Source: Bacteroidales bacterium (GTDB lineage Bacteria; Bacteroidota; Bacteroidia; Bacteroidales; UBA7960). From it: a stretch of DNA of 5,773 bases. Where the stretch lies: NCBI GenBank assembly GCA_007131895.1, contig SLPR01000246.1, positions 1 through 5,773 on the forward strand, written 5' to 3'. The notes below the pieces were generated by a model, which was not told the DNA's origin, made no database searches, and saw only the letters and a program-made list of their open reading frames with translations. The position numbers and the translations under genes are program-made. Each line of letters starts with the position of its first letter. The stretch's first letter is position 1. This document shows positions 1 to 5,773 of the stretch, piece after piece.

Positions 1-1593
1 AAGGATGGCACTGGAAATACCCAGGGCAAACAAGCGAATGTAAGACAACAGGTCTCCAAGAATGCCTGTAACCATGTTGTAGCTGTCCCAGAGTCCAACG
101 CCAAGATTCATGAAAACATTTCTCGTAAGGTTATTGAGCAGCAGAATCATCGAACCACTCACACCCAGCAATACGTACCATACCGGGGTAAGGCTGCTGC
201 TTTCTACGGCAGTAAACTCACCAATGGAATACACCGAAATAGAACCTACCAGAAGTACAAACCATCCCATGGTTCCTATAGCCAGTTTCCAGCCAAACTG
301 TCGGGTCTCGTTGATGATCTTCAGTACCATCCCAAAAAGAATCTGAATGGCACCCAACCCAATAGAAAGGTAAAACAGTACATTGTTGATATCGGTTCCT
401 TGTCCACTGAGCCATTCATTCATATTGGCATAAATGGGGATAGAGGTATCATACAATGGAATTCCAAAGAACGTTCCCCCCACGATACCAAAGAATATGG
501 TGGATAGACCCAGGTAAAATACCAGTCCCATCACCTGCTTCAGTTCTTTTGGTACTTTTTTCTTCAGTGCCAGGGCCGCGATGGCCATCAGGATACCGTA
601 ACCGGCATCCCCGAGACAGAAACCAAAGAAAATGGTGTAAAAGGGGGCAAAGAACGGGGTAAGATCCATCTCGCCGTATTTGGGCAGCGAATAGAGCTCG
701 CCCAGCATTTCAAATTTCTTTGAAAAGTTTTTGTTACTTAGTGCAACGGGAACTTTGTCCTCTTTGGTTGCTCTTTGCTCGGTGTACAGATAGTTATGCT
801 GTTCGAGGTAGATATCCAGGTCAGCTTTGAGTTTCTGGGGCACCCACCCTTCCAGAAGCATCACTTTTTCTTCTGCTTCAGGCCGGGTATGCATAATGGT
901 GGAGTCAAACTCTACCGATTCTACCATCTGTCTGAAATAGCGGTCAATGGCTAGCATACTTTCTTCGGCATGCTTGTCGAAAAGAGCATGCAATAACTTA
1001 ATTGCTTTCTCCGTCTCTTCTTTCTCTGCAATAATTTCGGAGATAGGTCTTTCAGGTGGACGCATTTCCTCTGCAGGGATCTCTTCAGTAAGGTATCCCT
1101 TTTCCACCATCACAAAATAGACCTGCCCTGCGTGATGAGAAATGACCTCTATGGGGTATTCATACTTCCATTTCTCTTCAAAACGCTTGGCAGCAATTGA
1201 GTAAAAGCGCAGTTTGATACGGTTGTCTCCCAGTATTTTCAGGGTTTCACGTGAGAAATCTCCCCAGGCTTCCACCAGTGATATCTCTTTCTTCAAGGCC
1301 GTAAGGTGCTGCTGCTTAACCTCCAGATCGGCCATTGCGTTTTTTACTATATCAAAGGCCTCTGAGCCGGAAACAGAACAGTCACCATCGCGTCGTTCAA
1401 TTTCCCGTTTAGCGAGAAATTTCATGACCGACTCTACATCTTTTATATGCTCATATTTGTCCCTGATCTCGGCAGTTACCTCTTTTTCCTTTTCTATAAC
1501 ATGCACAACCCCAAGGCGGCGCAAATCGAGAAGGAATTTCCGGTAATCGCTGTGAAACACCAGGAACGAATATTTGGTCATGGGTTGTATCAT
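1..1593 (-). CDS. ntpI: V-type ATP synthase subunit I (a-subunit), 3' end cut by window edge
   Basis: Membrane stator subunit of the V/A-ATPase. It links the peripheral stalks to the membrane sector and provides the ion half-channels beside the K ring. I translated this frame by hand: 531 codons without a stop, running off the left edge. The family is usually about 600-660 residues, so roughly 70-130 C-terminal residues are missing. Residues 1-311 are the soluble N-terminal part, with charged helical stretches (for example around 81-110) expected to form the coiled-coil arm. From about 312 the protein is hydrophobic, with segments near 314-342, 354-378, 403-425, 436-452, 472-486 and 510-531. 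Family signatures seen are GFCLGDAGYG (about 325-334) and GDLLSYIRLFALGISS (from 513). R520 in the latter corresponds by motif to the essential a-subunit arginine (yeast Vph1 R735). The start at 1593 gives MIQPMTKYSFLVF and overlaps the ntpD stop; an in-frame ATG at 1581 is the alternative. It has more TTA/CTA leucine codons (four) than ntpA and ntpB together (none). Confidence 0.96.
   Translation of the reverse strand, partial: MIQPMTKYSFLVFHSDYRKFLLDLRRLGVVHVIEKEKEVTAEIRDKYEHIKDVESVMKFLAKREIERRDGDCSVSGSEAFDIVKNAMADLEVKQQHLTALKKEISLVEAWGDFSRETLKILGDNRIKLRFYSIAAKRFEEKWKYEYPIEVISHHAGQVYFVMVEKGYLTEEIPAEEMRPPERPISEIIAEKEETEKAIKLLHALFDKHAEESMLAIDRYFRQMVESVEFDSTIMHTRPEAEEKVMLLEGWVPQKLKADLDIYLEQHNYLYTEQRATKEDKVPVALSNKNFSKKFEMLGELYSLPKYGEMDLTPFFAPFYTIFFGFCLGDAGYGILMAIAALALKKKVPKELKQVMGLVFYLGLSTIFFGIVGGTFFGIPLYDTSIPIYANMNEWLSGQGTDINNVLFYLSIGLGAIQILFGMVLKIINETRQFGWKLAIGTMGWFVLLVGSISVYSIGEFTAVESSSLTPVWYVLLGVSGSMILLLNNLTRNVFMNLGVGLWDSYNMVTGILGDLLSYIRLFALGISSAIL
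1590..1593 (-). promoter_or_regulatory. ATGA stop-start overlap joining ntpD and ntpI
   Basis: On the coding strand the four bases read ATGA: ATG starts ntpI and TGA ends ntpD. Such overlaps usually mean that translation of the second gene is coupled to termination on the first. No Shine-Dalgarno-like purine run is evident upstream, so the overlap itself is the best support for the 1593 start over the in-frame ATG at 1581. Coupling is inferred, not seen. Confidence 0.8.
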
Positions 1594-2192
1594 AAACTTT
1601 CCTCCATTTCCTGAATACGTGATTTCACAATTTTCTGTGCAGCTTTCGACAAGTTTTCTTCGTCTTCCATAAATCGTTTTATTTTTCGGATGGCATCCTG
1701 AAAGCCTGGTATCTGCACCTTTTCGTAAAGGTTCACCTTTTGGGTGGTTTTACGGCGGGCGTGATCAAGCAGCCTCATTTTCTGATTGAACACTTCGCTT
1801 TCTATGGCAATCTGCGCAAGTTCCTTACTGATGGCAACACCATCCAGAAACCAGGAGGGCCGGTTGAAAACGCTGAACTCCTTCAGAGAAAAATCAACGC
1901 CTTCCAGCACAGGAGTTTTCACCCCTGCAATCTTCTTAACCGAAAGCTCAACATCTTCTACAGAAACCAGATCGTTGTCAAATTCACCCCATATTTCTAC
2001 GGCATGCTGATAATCCTCCAGTTTCTTTTTAAGTTGCTTATCGAGGGCTTCGGCTTCAGTTTTTGCCTTTTTTACCTCAACACGCAAAGCAGCTTCCTTG
2101 TTCTTCAGGGTAGGCAATGCCTTCTCCCTTACCTTGAGCTGCTTCTCAAGTTGCTGTAAAGAGGTTTTATTATATTGAAACTTTATAGCCAT
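1590..2192 (-). CDS. ntpD: V-type ATP synthase subunit D (central rotor shaft)
   Basis: Subunit D is the long antiparallel coiled-coil shaft that turns inside the A3B3 head and passes torque to the membrane ring; it is the functional counterpart of F1 gamma. The protein has 200 residues, typical of the family (about 200-215). Residues 1-70 form a charged helix (FQYNKTSLQQLEKQLKVREK near the start). The middle (about 75-120) is the less helical hairpin region, which includes VLEGVDFSLKEFSVF. Residues 125-200 form the second long helix. The stretch RRKTTQKVNLYEKVQIPGF (146-164) matches the conserved C-terminal signature, usually R-x-x-x-VNxLEx-V-IP. ATG at 2192 follows an AT-rich leader without a Shine-Dalgarno sequence, as is normal in Bacteroidota. 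A 103-bp repeat-bearing spacer separates it from ntpB, and its stop overlaps the ntpI start. In archaeal-type rotors D works with subunit F; no F gene lies in this window. Confidence 0.95.
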   Translation of the reverse strand: MAIKFQYNKTSLQQLEKQLKVREKALPTLKNKEAALRVEVKKAKTEAEALDKQLKKKLEDYQHAVEIWGEFDNDLVSVEDVELSVKKIAGVKTPVLEGVDFSLKEFSVFNRPSWFLDGVAISKELAQIAIESEVFNQKMRLLDHARRKTTQKVNLYEKVQIPGFQDAIRKIKRFMEDEENLSKAAQKIVKSRIQEMEESL

Positions 2193-2201
2193 ATTATTAT
2201 T

Positions 2202-2296
2202 GGTTTAGGGATTAGGGATTGGGGACTTGGTACAGGGATTAACAGTTGAACCGGTTGGGTTGTATTGCTGTTTACACCCTGCCTTATCCCTTAACC
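2202..2296. repeat. Imperfect inverted repeat filling the ntpB-ntpD spacer
   Basis: This is the only sizeable intergenic gap in the window. The left arm 2202-2216 (GGTTTAGGGATTAGG) pairs with the right arm 2282-2296 (CCTTATCCCTTAACC) at 13 of 15 positions. An inner pair, AACAG (2241-2245) with CTGTT (2268-2272), and the palindrome AACCGGTT (2249-2256) lie between the arms, so the transcribed spacer could fold into an extended branched hairpin. The right arm reaches the last base of the ntpB stop codon. There is no T-run after the structure on the coding strand, so it does not look like an intrinsic terminator. There is no TTTG box of the Bacteroidota promoter type, so a second promoter is not supported either. 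An mRNA processing or stability element, or a copy of a dispersed genomic repeat, are the likelier readings. Confidence 0.6.
2205..2225 (+). repeat. Three tandem G-rich heptamers
   Basis: The heptamers TTAGGGA, TTAGGGA and TTGGGGA follow one another at 2205-2211, 2212-2218 and 2219-2225, and a further AGGGATTA sits at 2234-2241. The plus strand, which is the transcription template here, therefore carries G-runs at 2208, 2215, 2221 and 2235. The mRNA carries the complementary C-rich form. The first two heptamers form part of the left arm of the spacer inverted repeat. No protein is encoded here. Confidence 0.75.
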
Positions 2297-3621
2297 TATT
2301 TCTTCTTCCAGTACTTTTCAACGAACTCCTGTTTGAGTCCCACTTCTACAGGCGAGAAGTGCTTTCCGAACAATTCGTAAGCCGTATCAAGCATGGCTTC
2401 CACTTCAATATTTACATCAATGGCCAGCAATTTCTCAGAATATGCCCTGGCAAAGTCCAGTGTGCGCTCATCATAGTCGGTAAGGTCGAAACCGTTTTCC
2501 AGCTTGGTTTTGGCATTGGCAGCATCGGCATACAGACGAACGGCGGCATTCATCACCTGCGGATGGTCTTCGCGGGTACGCTTACCAATCACCAGCTGCT
2601 TCAAACGCGAGAGTGAGCGGAAGGGGTCAACGATTACTTTACCAATGTCGGAGTCTTTACGCAGGAACAACTGGCCTTCGGTGATATACCCGGTATTGTC
2701 GGGGATAGCATGCGTAATATCGCCGCTGGAAAGGGTGGTTACTGCGATAATGGTAATAGAACCTCCATCGGGAAACTGTACCGCCTTCTCATACAAACGC
2801 GCAAGGTCGCTATAGAGCGAACCGGGCATACTGTCCTTGGAAGGAATCTGGTCCATACGGTTAGATACGATACTCAGTGCATCGGCATAAAGGGTAAGGT
2901 CAGTAAGCAGTACCAGTACCTTTTGACCTTTTTCAGCGGCAAAATACTCAGCAGCCGACAACGCCATATCGGGCACCAGCAGACGCTCTACCGGGGGATT
3001 TTCTGTAGTATTGATAAATCCAACAATACGGTCAAGTGCACCGGCATCATCAAAAACTCTTTTGAAATAGAGGTAGTCGTCGTTGGTAAGACCTACACCT
3101 CCCAGGATGATCTTATCAGCCTGGGCACGCAGTGCCACGTTGGCCATAACCTGGTTGTAGGGTTGGTCGGGGTCGGCAAAAAACGGAATTTTCTGCCCGG
3201 TTACGAGTGCATTGTTGAGGTCGATACCTGCAATACCGGTGGCAATAAACTCCGAGGGTTGCATACGACGCACGGGGTTTACACTGGGCCCGCCAATTTC
3301 TCTTTCTTCTCCCATGATTTCGCCCCCTTCAATAGGTTCGCCATAGGCATTGAAAAAACGACCTGCGAGGTCTTCACCTACCTTCAGGGTGGGTGCTTTT
3401 CCGGTAAAAATCACCTCTGCATCGTTGGCAATACCTTCGGTACCGGCAAATACCTGCAGGGTAACAATATCGCCCATAATTTTTACTACCTGAGCCAAAC
3501 GCCCGTCAACAATGGCCAGTTCCTCGTTGCCAATGCCGGAGGCCTGCAAAGATACGGTTGCCTTGGTGAGTTGGAACAGTTTGGTGTATATGCGTTGAAA
3601 TGCTTTTGTGTCCTTTTCCAT
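2296..3621 (-). CDS. ntpB: V-type ATP synthase subunit B (regulatory, non-catalytic)
   Basis: Subunit B alternates with A in the A3B3 head and contributes to the A-B nucleotide interfaces without being the main hydrolytic site. The protein has 441 residues (family about 430-480). Residues about 10-75 form the N-terminal beta-barrel, about 120-335 the nucleotide-binding-like core and about 350-441 the helical C-terminal domain. The entry into the core is clear: SVNPVRRMQPSEFIATGIAG (113-132). Where catalytic paralogues have a GxxGxGKT loop, this protein has FFADPDQPYNQ (147-157), with no lysine-threonine pair, which fixes it as the B type. VLVLLTDLTLYADALS (235-250) is the Walker B-like strand. 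SLSRL (336-340) carries R339, which by family knowledge is the arginine finger reaching into the A site. The ATG overlaps the ntpA stop by one base (TAATG). The gene contains no TTA or CTA codons and only one TCA, a bias shared with ntpA. Confidence 0.97.
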   Translation of the reverse strand: MEKDTKAFQRIYTKLFQLTKATVSLQASGIGNEELAIVDGRLAQVVKIMGDIVTLQVFAGTEGIANDAEVIFTGKAPTLKVGEDLAGRFFNAYGEPIEGGEIMGEEREIGGPSVNPVRRMQPSEFIATGIAGIDLNNALVTGQKIPFFADPDQPYNQVMANVALRAQADKIILGGVGLTNDDYLYFKRVFDDAGALDRIVGFINTTENPPVERLLVPDMALSAAEYFAAEKGQKVLVLLTDLTLYADALSIVSNRMDQIPSKDSMPGSLYSDLARLYEKAVQFPDGGSITIIAVTTLSSGDITHAIPDNTGYITEGQLFLRKDSDIGKVIVDPFRSLSRLKQLVIGKRTREDHPQVMNAAVRLYADAANAKTKLENGFDLTDYDERTLDFARAYSEKLLAIDVNIEVEAMLDTAYELFGKHFSPVEVGLKQEFVEKYWKKK

Positions 3622-3623
3622 TA
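3619..3623 (-). promoter_or_regulatory. TAATG stop-start overlap joining ntpA and ntpB
   Basis: The coding strand reads TAATG: TAA ends ntpA and ATG starts ntpB, sharing one base. This arrangement favours reinitiation by the same ribosomes and would suit the equal A and B copy numbers in the A3B3 head. The overlap is seen directly; the coupling is inferred. Confidence 0.8.
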
Positions 3624-5378
3624 CGCTACCTTTCTTTCTTGGATTATTATTTCAAGTTCTTTTTCATTCTTTTTGAACTCTTCGCTTTCAAATTCCGAAT
3701 AGTTCATTTGCTTGTACTGGTTGATGAGTTTTTTAAAGTAGGGGTTTACCTCTTCAAAAGAATCAAATTTATAATTTGATTTGAGCACTTCAACCACATT
3801 TTCGAGCATATAACGTTGTCTGACAAAGCCCGAACGCTGGTCAATCTTATCAAATGCATCCTGCTGAGAAATTACAAAGTCAACCACTTCTCCTTTCCAG
3901 TAAGTAATGTGGTAATCCAATGGTACACCATCATCACCCAGGATATTGATTTGTTCGTACACCTCCTTACTTCTCAGCAATGCGTCTTTAACAAACCATA
4001 CGTTTTTCGTCCAGTTTTCGCCGTTTTGCTTGTTGAGATACTCAATAATTTCGGGATATTCAAGATATTTGGAATAGCTTTCGATGGGGTCAATGGCAGG
4101 ATAACGTTTGCTGTCGGCTCTTTGCTGAGAGAGGGCATAGAAACAGCGTGCCGCTTTTTTGGTAGATTCCGTAACAGGTTCTTTGAGGTTACCACCGGCA
4201 GGTGATACAGTACCGATGAAGGTAATGGAACCGGTTTCTCCGTTGTTGAGGTATACATAACCCGCTCTGGAGTAGAAGTTGGAGATGATGGCCGGCAGGT
4301 CCATGGGGAATCCGTCGGGTCCGGGAAGTTCTTCCATCCGGTTTGACATTTCCCTCAAAGCCTGCGCCCAACGTGATGTTGAGTCGGCAAGCAACAGCAC
4401 CTTCAATCCCATGGCGCGGTAATATTCGGCAATGGTCATAGCAGTATATACCGATGCTTCCCTTGCTGCAACGGGCATGTTGGATGTATTGGCAATAATG
4501 GTAGTACGCTCCATGAGTTTACGTCCGGTGCGGGGGTCATCGAGCTCGGGGAATTCAGTGAAGATTTCCACCACCTCATTGGCCCTTTCACCGCAGGCAG
4601 CAATAATAACAAGGTCAGCCTCTGCCTGTTTTGACAAGGCGTGCTGCAATACCGTTTTACCGGATCCGAATGGCCCGGGAATAAATCCTGTACCTCCTTC
4701 GGCCATGGGGTTGAGGGTATCAAATACACGTACTCCTGTTTCCAGCACCTTGAAGGGTCTGGGCTTTTCTTTATACGCTTTGATGGGAACCTTTACAGGC
4801 CACTTCTGTACCATGGAAACTTTGTGCTCTTTGCCATCCTTGTCCACAAGCACAGCCATGGTTTCATTCATGGTATAGGAACCTTTTTTTGTAATGCTTT
4901 TTACGGTAAATTCTCCTTTGAAACCAAAAGGAACCATGATTTTGTGTCCGATCCAGTTTTCTTTTACTTCTCCCAGCCAACCACCTGCAATAACAGTATC
5001 ACCTTCTTTGACCAGGGGTTCAAATTCGAATTCTTTGTCTTTTTCCAGGGGGTCGGTGTATTCTCCCCTCTTGAGGAAAACGCCTGTCATCTTGTCCAGG
5101 TCGTTTTGCAGTCCGTCAAAGTTTTTGGACAACAATCCTGGCCCGAGGGTTACCTCAAGCATATGCCCGGCAAATTCAACTTCCGAACCAACCTTCAAAC
5201 CACGGGTACTCTCAAAAACCTGTGTATACACCTTCTGGCCCATAATCTTGATTACCTCAGCCATCAACCGGGTGTTGTCATGCTTGATAAAGCAAATCTC
5301 GTTTTGAGCAACCCTGTCCTGGGTTTCTACAATTACAAGGTTGGCAATAATTCCGGTTACCTTACCTATTGTGTTCAT
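3621..5378 (-). CDS. ntpA: V-type ATP synthase subunit A (catalytic)
   Basis: Catalytic subunit of the V/A-ATPase head; it hydrolyses or makes ATP at the A-B interfaces. The protein has 585 residues, normal for the family (about 580-600). Residues 1-70 form the N-terminal barrel (MNTIGKVTGIIANLVIVE). About 110-195 is the inserted bulge domain that distinguishes A from B and from F1 beta. About 205-435 is the ATPase core and about 440-585 the helical C-terminal domain. The P-loop GPFGSGKT is at 235-242 (K241). GER at 263-265 supplies the catalytic glutamate E264. VLLLADSTSRWAQALRE (327-343) is Walker B, with D332. SPAGGNLKEPVTE (392-404) replaces the SPPGGDFSEPV form common in archaeal and eukaryotic A subunits. 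YPAID (426-430) precedes the C-terminal domain. The ATG at 5378 lies 6 bp (ATATAT) after the DUF2764 stop, with no Shine-Dalgarno sequence, and gives the expected N-terminus. There are no TTA or CTA codons in the gene. Confidence 0.98.
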   Translation of the reverse strand: MNTIGKVTGIIANLVIVETQDRVAQNEICFIKHDNTRLMAEVIKIMGQKVYTQVFESTRGLKVGSEVEFAGHMLEVTLGPGLLSKNFDGLQNDLDKMTGVFLKRGEYTDPLEKDKEFEFEPLVKEGDTVIAGGWLGEVKENWIGHKIMVPFGFKGEFTVKSITKKGSYTMNETMAVLVDKDGKEHKVSMVQKWPVKVPIKAYKEKPRPFKVLETGVRVFDTLNPMAEGGTGFIPGPFGSGKTVLQHALSKQAEADLVIIAACGERANEVVEIFTEFPELDDPRTGRKLMERTTIIANTSNMPVAAREASVYTAMTIAEYYRAMGLKVLLLADSTSRWAQALREMSNRMEELPGPDGFPMDLPAIISNFYSRAGYVYLNNGETGSITFIGTVSPAGGNLKEPVTESTKKAARCFYALSQQRADSKRYPAIDPIESYSKYLEYPEIIEYLNKQNGENWTKNVWFVKDALLRSKEVYEQINILGDDGVPLDYHITYWKGEVVDFVISQQDAFDKIDQRSGFVRQRYMLENVVEVLKSNYKFDSFEEVNPYFKKLINQYKQMNYSEFESEEFKKNEKELEIIIQERKVA

Positions 5379-5384
5379 ATATAT

Positions 5385-5773
5385 CTATTTTTCAGTAAAT
5401 GTTTCGGGTAATTTATAGCTTGATTTGAGTTCTTCCAGGAGCTCCTTGAACATCTTGCGGCCGTGTTCTTCATCAATGGCCAGCCATCTTTCCACCATAC
5501 CCAGCTTGAGGGTAAAGGCCAGAATTTTGTTGATGGTGAAGTATTCAAAGAAAGTTACCTCTTCCAGGTAGTTCCAGCGGAGCTGATCGATGGCTTTTTC
5601 CCTCTCCTGCACATCGTCTGTTTTGGCGATATTGAGCAGGTCGTCTAACCAGGGTATTTCTGCCGACAAACCAAAATCACGGGCATGGCTCTTGCGGATG
5701 GTATCCGCTATTTCGTCATTGCCGATAATTTGATTTTCGTAGGGGATATCGTATTTGCGACAGACCATAGCGG
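5385..5773 (-). CDS. DUF2764-family V-ATPase operon protein, 5' end outside window
   Basis: This is the C-terminal part (about 128 residues visible) of the uncharacterised protein that sits between the E and A genes in Bacteroidota, Chlamydia and spirochete V-ATPase operons. I assign DUF2764 from position, helical character and recalled family context, not from a search. The frame stays open to the right edge (GCT precedes the ATG at 5768), so that ATG is probably internal; full family members are, from memory, near 270-290 residues. The visible part is rich in charged and amphipathic helix, contains no membrane segment, and ends in SSYKLPETFTEK. The stretch FTINKILAFTLKLGMVERW is loosely reminiscent of a repeated pattern in V-ATPase subunit C/d proteins (I-x-x-x-LAY-x-x-K/L-x-x-E), a by-eye resemblance only. 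The stop is 6 bp from the ntpA start, so it is surely co-transcribed. Its role in the complex is unproven. Confidence 0.8.
   Translation of the reverse strand, partial: AMVCRKYDIPYENQIIGNDEIADTIRKSHARDFGLSAEIPWLDDLLNIAKTDDVQEREKAIDQLRWNYLEEVTFFEYFTINKILAFTLKLGMVERWLAIDEEHGRKMFKELLEELKSSYKLPETFTEK

Noticed and set aside
1..1593. Possible frameshift or decay in ntpI, since no obvious complete gene covers the left 1.6 kb
   Set aside because: Codon-by-codon reading shows one uninterrupted frame of 531 codons with all expected motifs; it simply runs past the window edge.
1740..2159. 139-codon plus-strand open frame opposite ntpD
   Set aside because: It is an antisense shadow aligned with ntpD codons, and it ends at a TTA leucine codon of ntpD. 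It has no independent support.
2202..2296. Intrinsic terminator or internal promoter between ntpB and ntpD
   Set aside because: There is no T-tract after the hairpin on the coding strand, the loop between the main arms is 65 nt, and there is no TTTG / TAnnTTTG pair of the Bacteroidota promoter type.
2710..3702. 330-codon open frame on the plus strand opposite ntpB
   Set aside because: It is codon-aligned with ntpB and exists because ntpB lacks TTA, CTA and (nearly) TCA codons. The translation has no recognisable family features, and the sense protein is unmistakable.
3621..5378. F1-type ATP synthase beta subunit
   Set aside because: The protein has the A-type inserted domain (about 110-195), the GPFGSGKT loop and V-type neighbours B, D and I, none of which fit an F1 operon.
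4641..5411. 256-codon plus-strand open frame opposite ntpA
   Set aside because: Same cause: it is codon-aligned with ntpA, which lacks TTA and CTA codons. It covers the N-terminal, bulge and P-loop regions of a clear catalytic subunit.
5385..5768. The protein starting at the ATG at 5768 as a complete small gene
   Set aside because: The reading frame continues upstream to the window edge, and family members are larger, so the ATG is most likely internal.

Overview
The window is the interior of a V/A-type (vacuolar/archaeal-type) ATPase operon read entirely from the minus strand. In transcription order (right to left) it holds the 3' part of a DUF2764-family gene, then ntpA (catalytic subunit A), ntpB (regulatory subunit B), ntpD (central rotor shaft) and most of ntpI (membrane stator subunit, cut by the left edge). 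The gene order, the absence of Shine-Dalgarno sequences at the starts, short AT-rich leaders and middling GC content suggest a member of the Bacteroidota, most likely Bacteroidales or a close relative. The same X-A-B-D-I order is known from Bacteroides, Chlamydia and Borrelia-type V-ATPase loci, where an E gene precedes X and a K (c-ring) gene follows I. By that pattern E should lie just right of the window and K just left of it; neither is visible.

Layout: 5773-5385 DUF2764 protein (5' end missing); 6-bp gap; 5378-3621 subunit A; one-base TAATG overlap; 3621-2296 subunit B; a 103-bp spacer with G-rich heptamer repeats and a long imperfect inverted repeat; 2192-1590 subunit D; ATGA overlap; 1593-1 subunit I (531 codons, open to the edge). 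The spacer is the only real break in an otherwise tightly packed unit, and no gene is seen on the plus strand.

Function: A and B form the A3B3 head. A has intact catalytic motifs, while B has lost its P-loop. D is the shaft turning inside the head. I supplies the ion half-channels and the conserved arginine facing the K ring. The direction of use (ion pumping or ATP synthesis) and the ion (H+ or Na+) cannot be decided here because K is outside the window.

This is a known type of locus, not a new system. The points worth a second look are the uncharacterised DUF2764 protein, which sits where subunits C and F lie in archaeal-type operons, and the structured repeat spacer between B and D.
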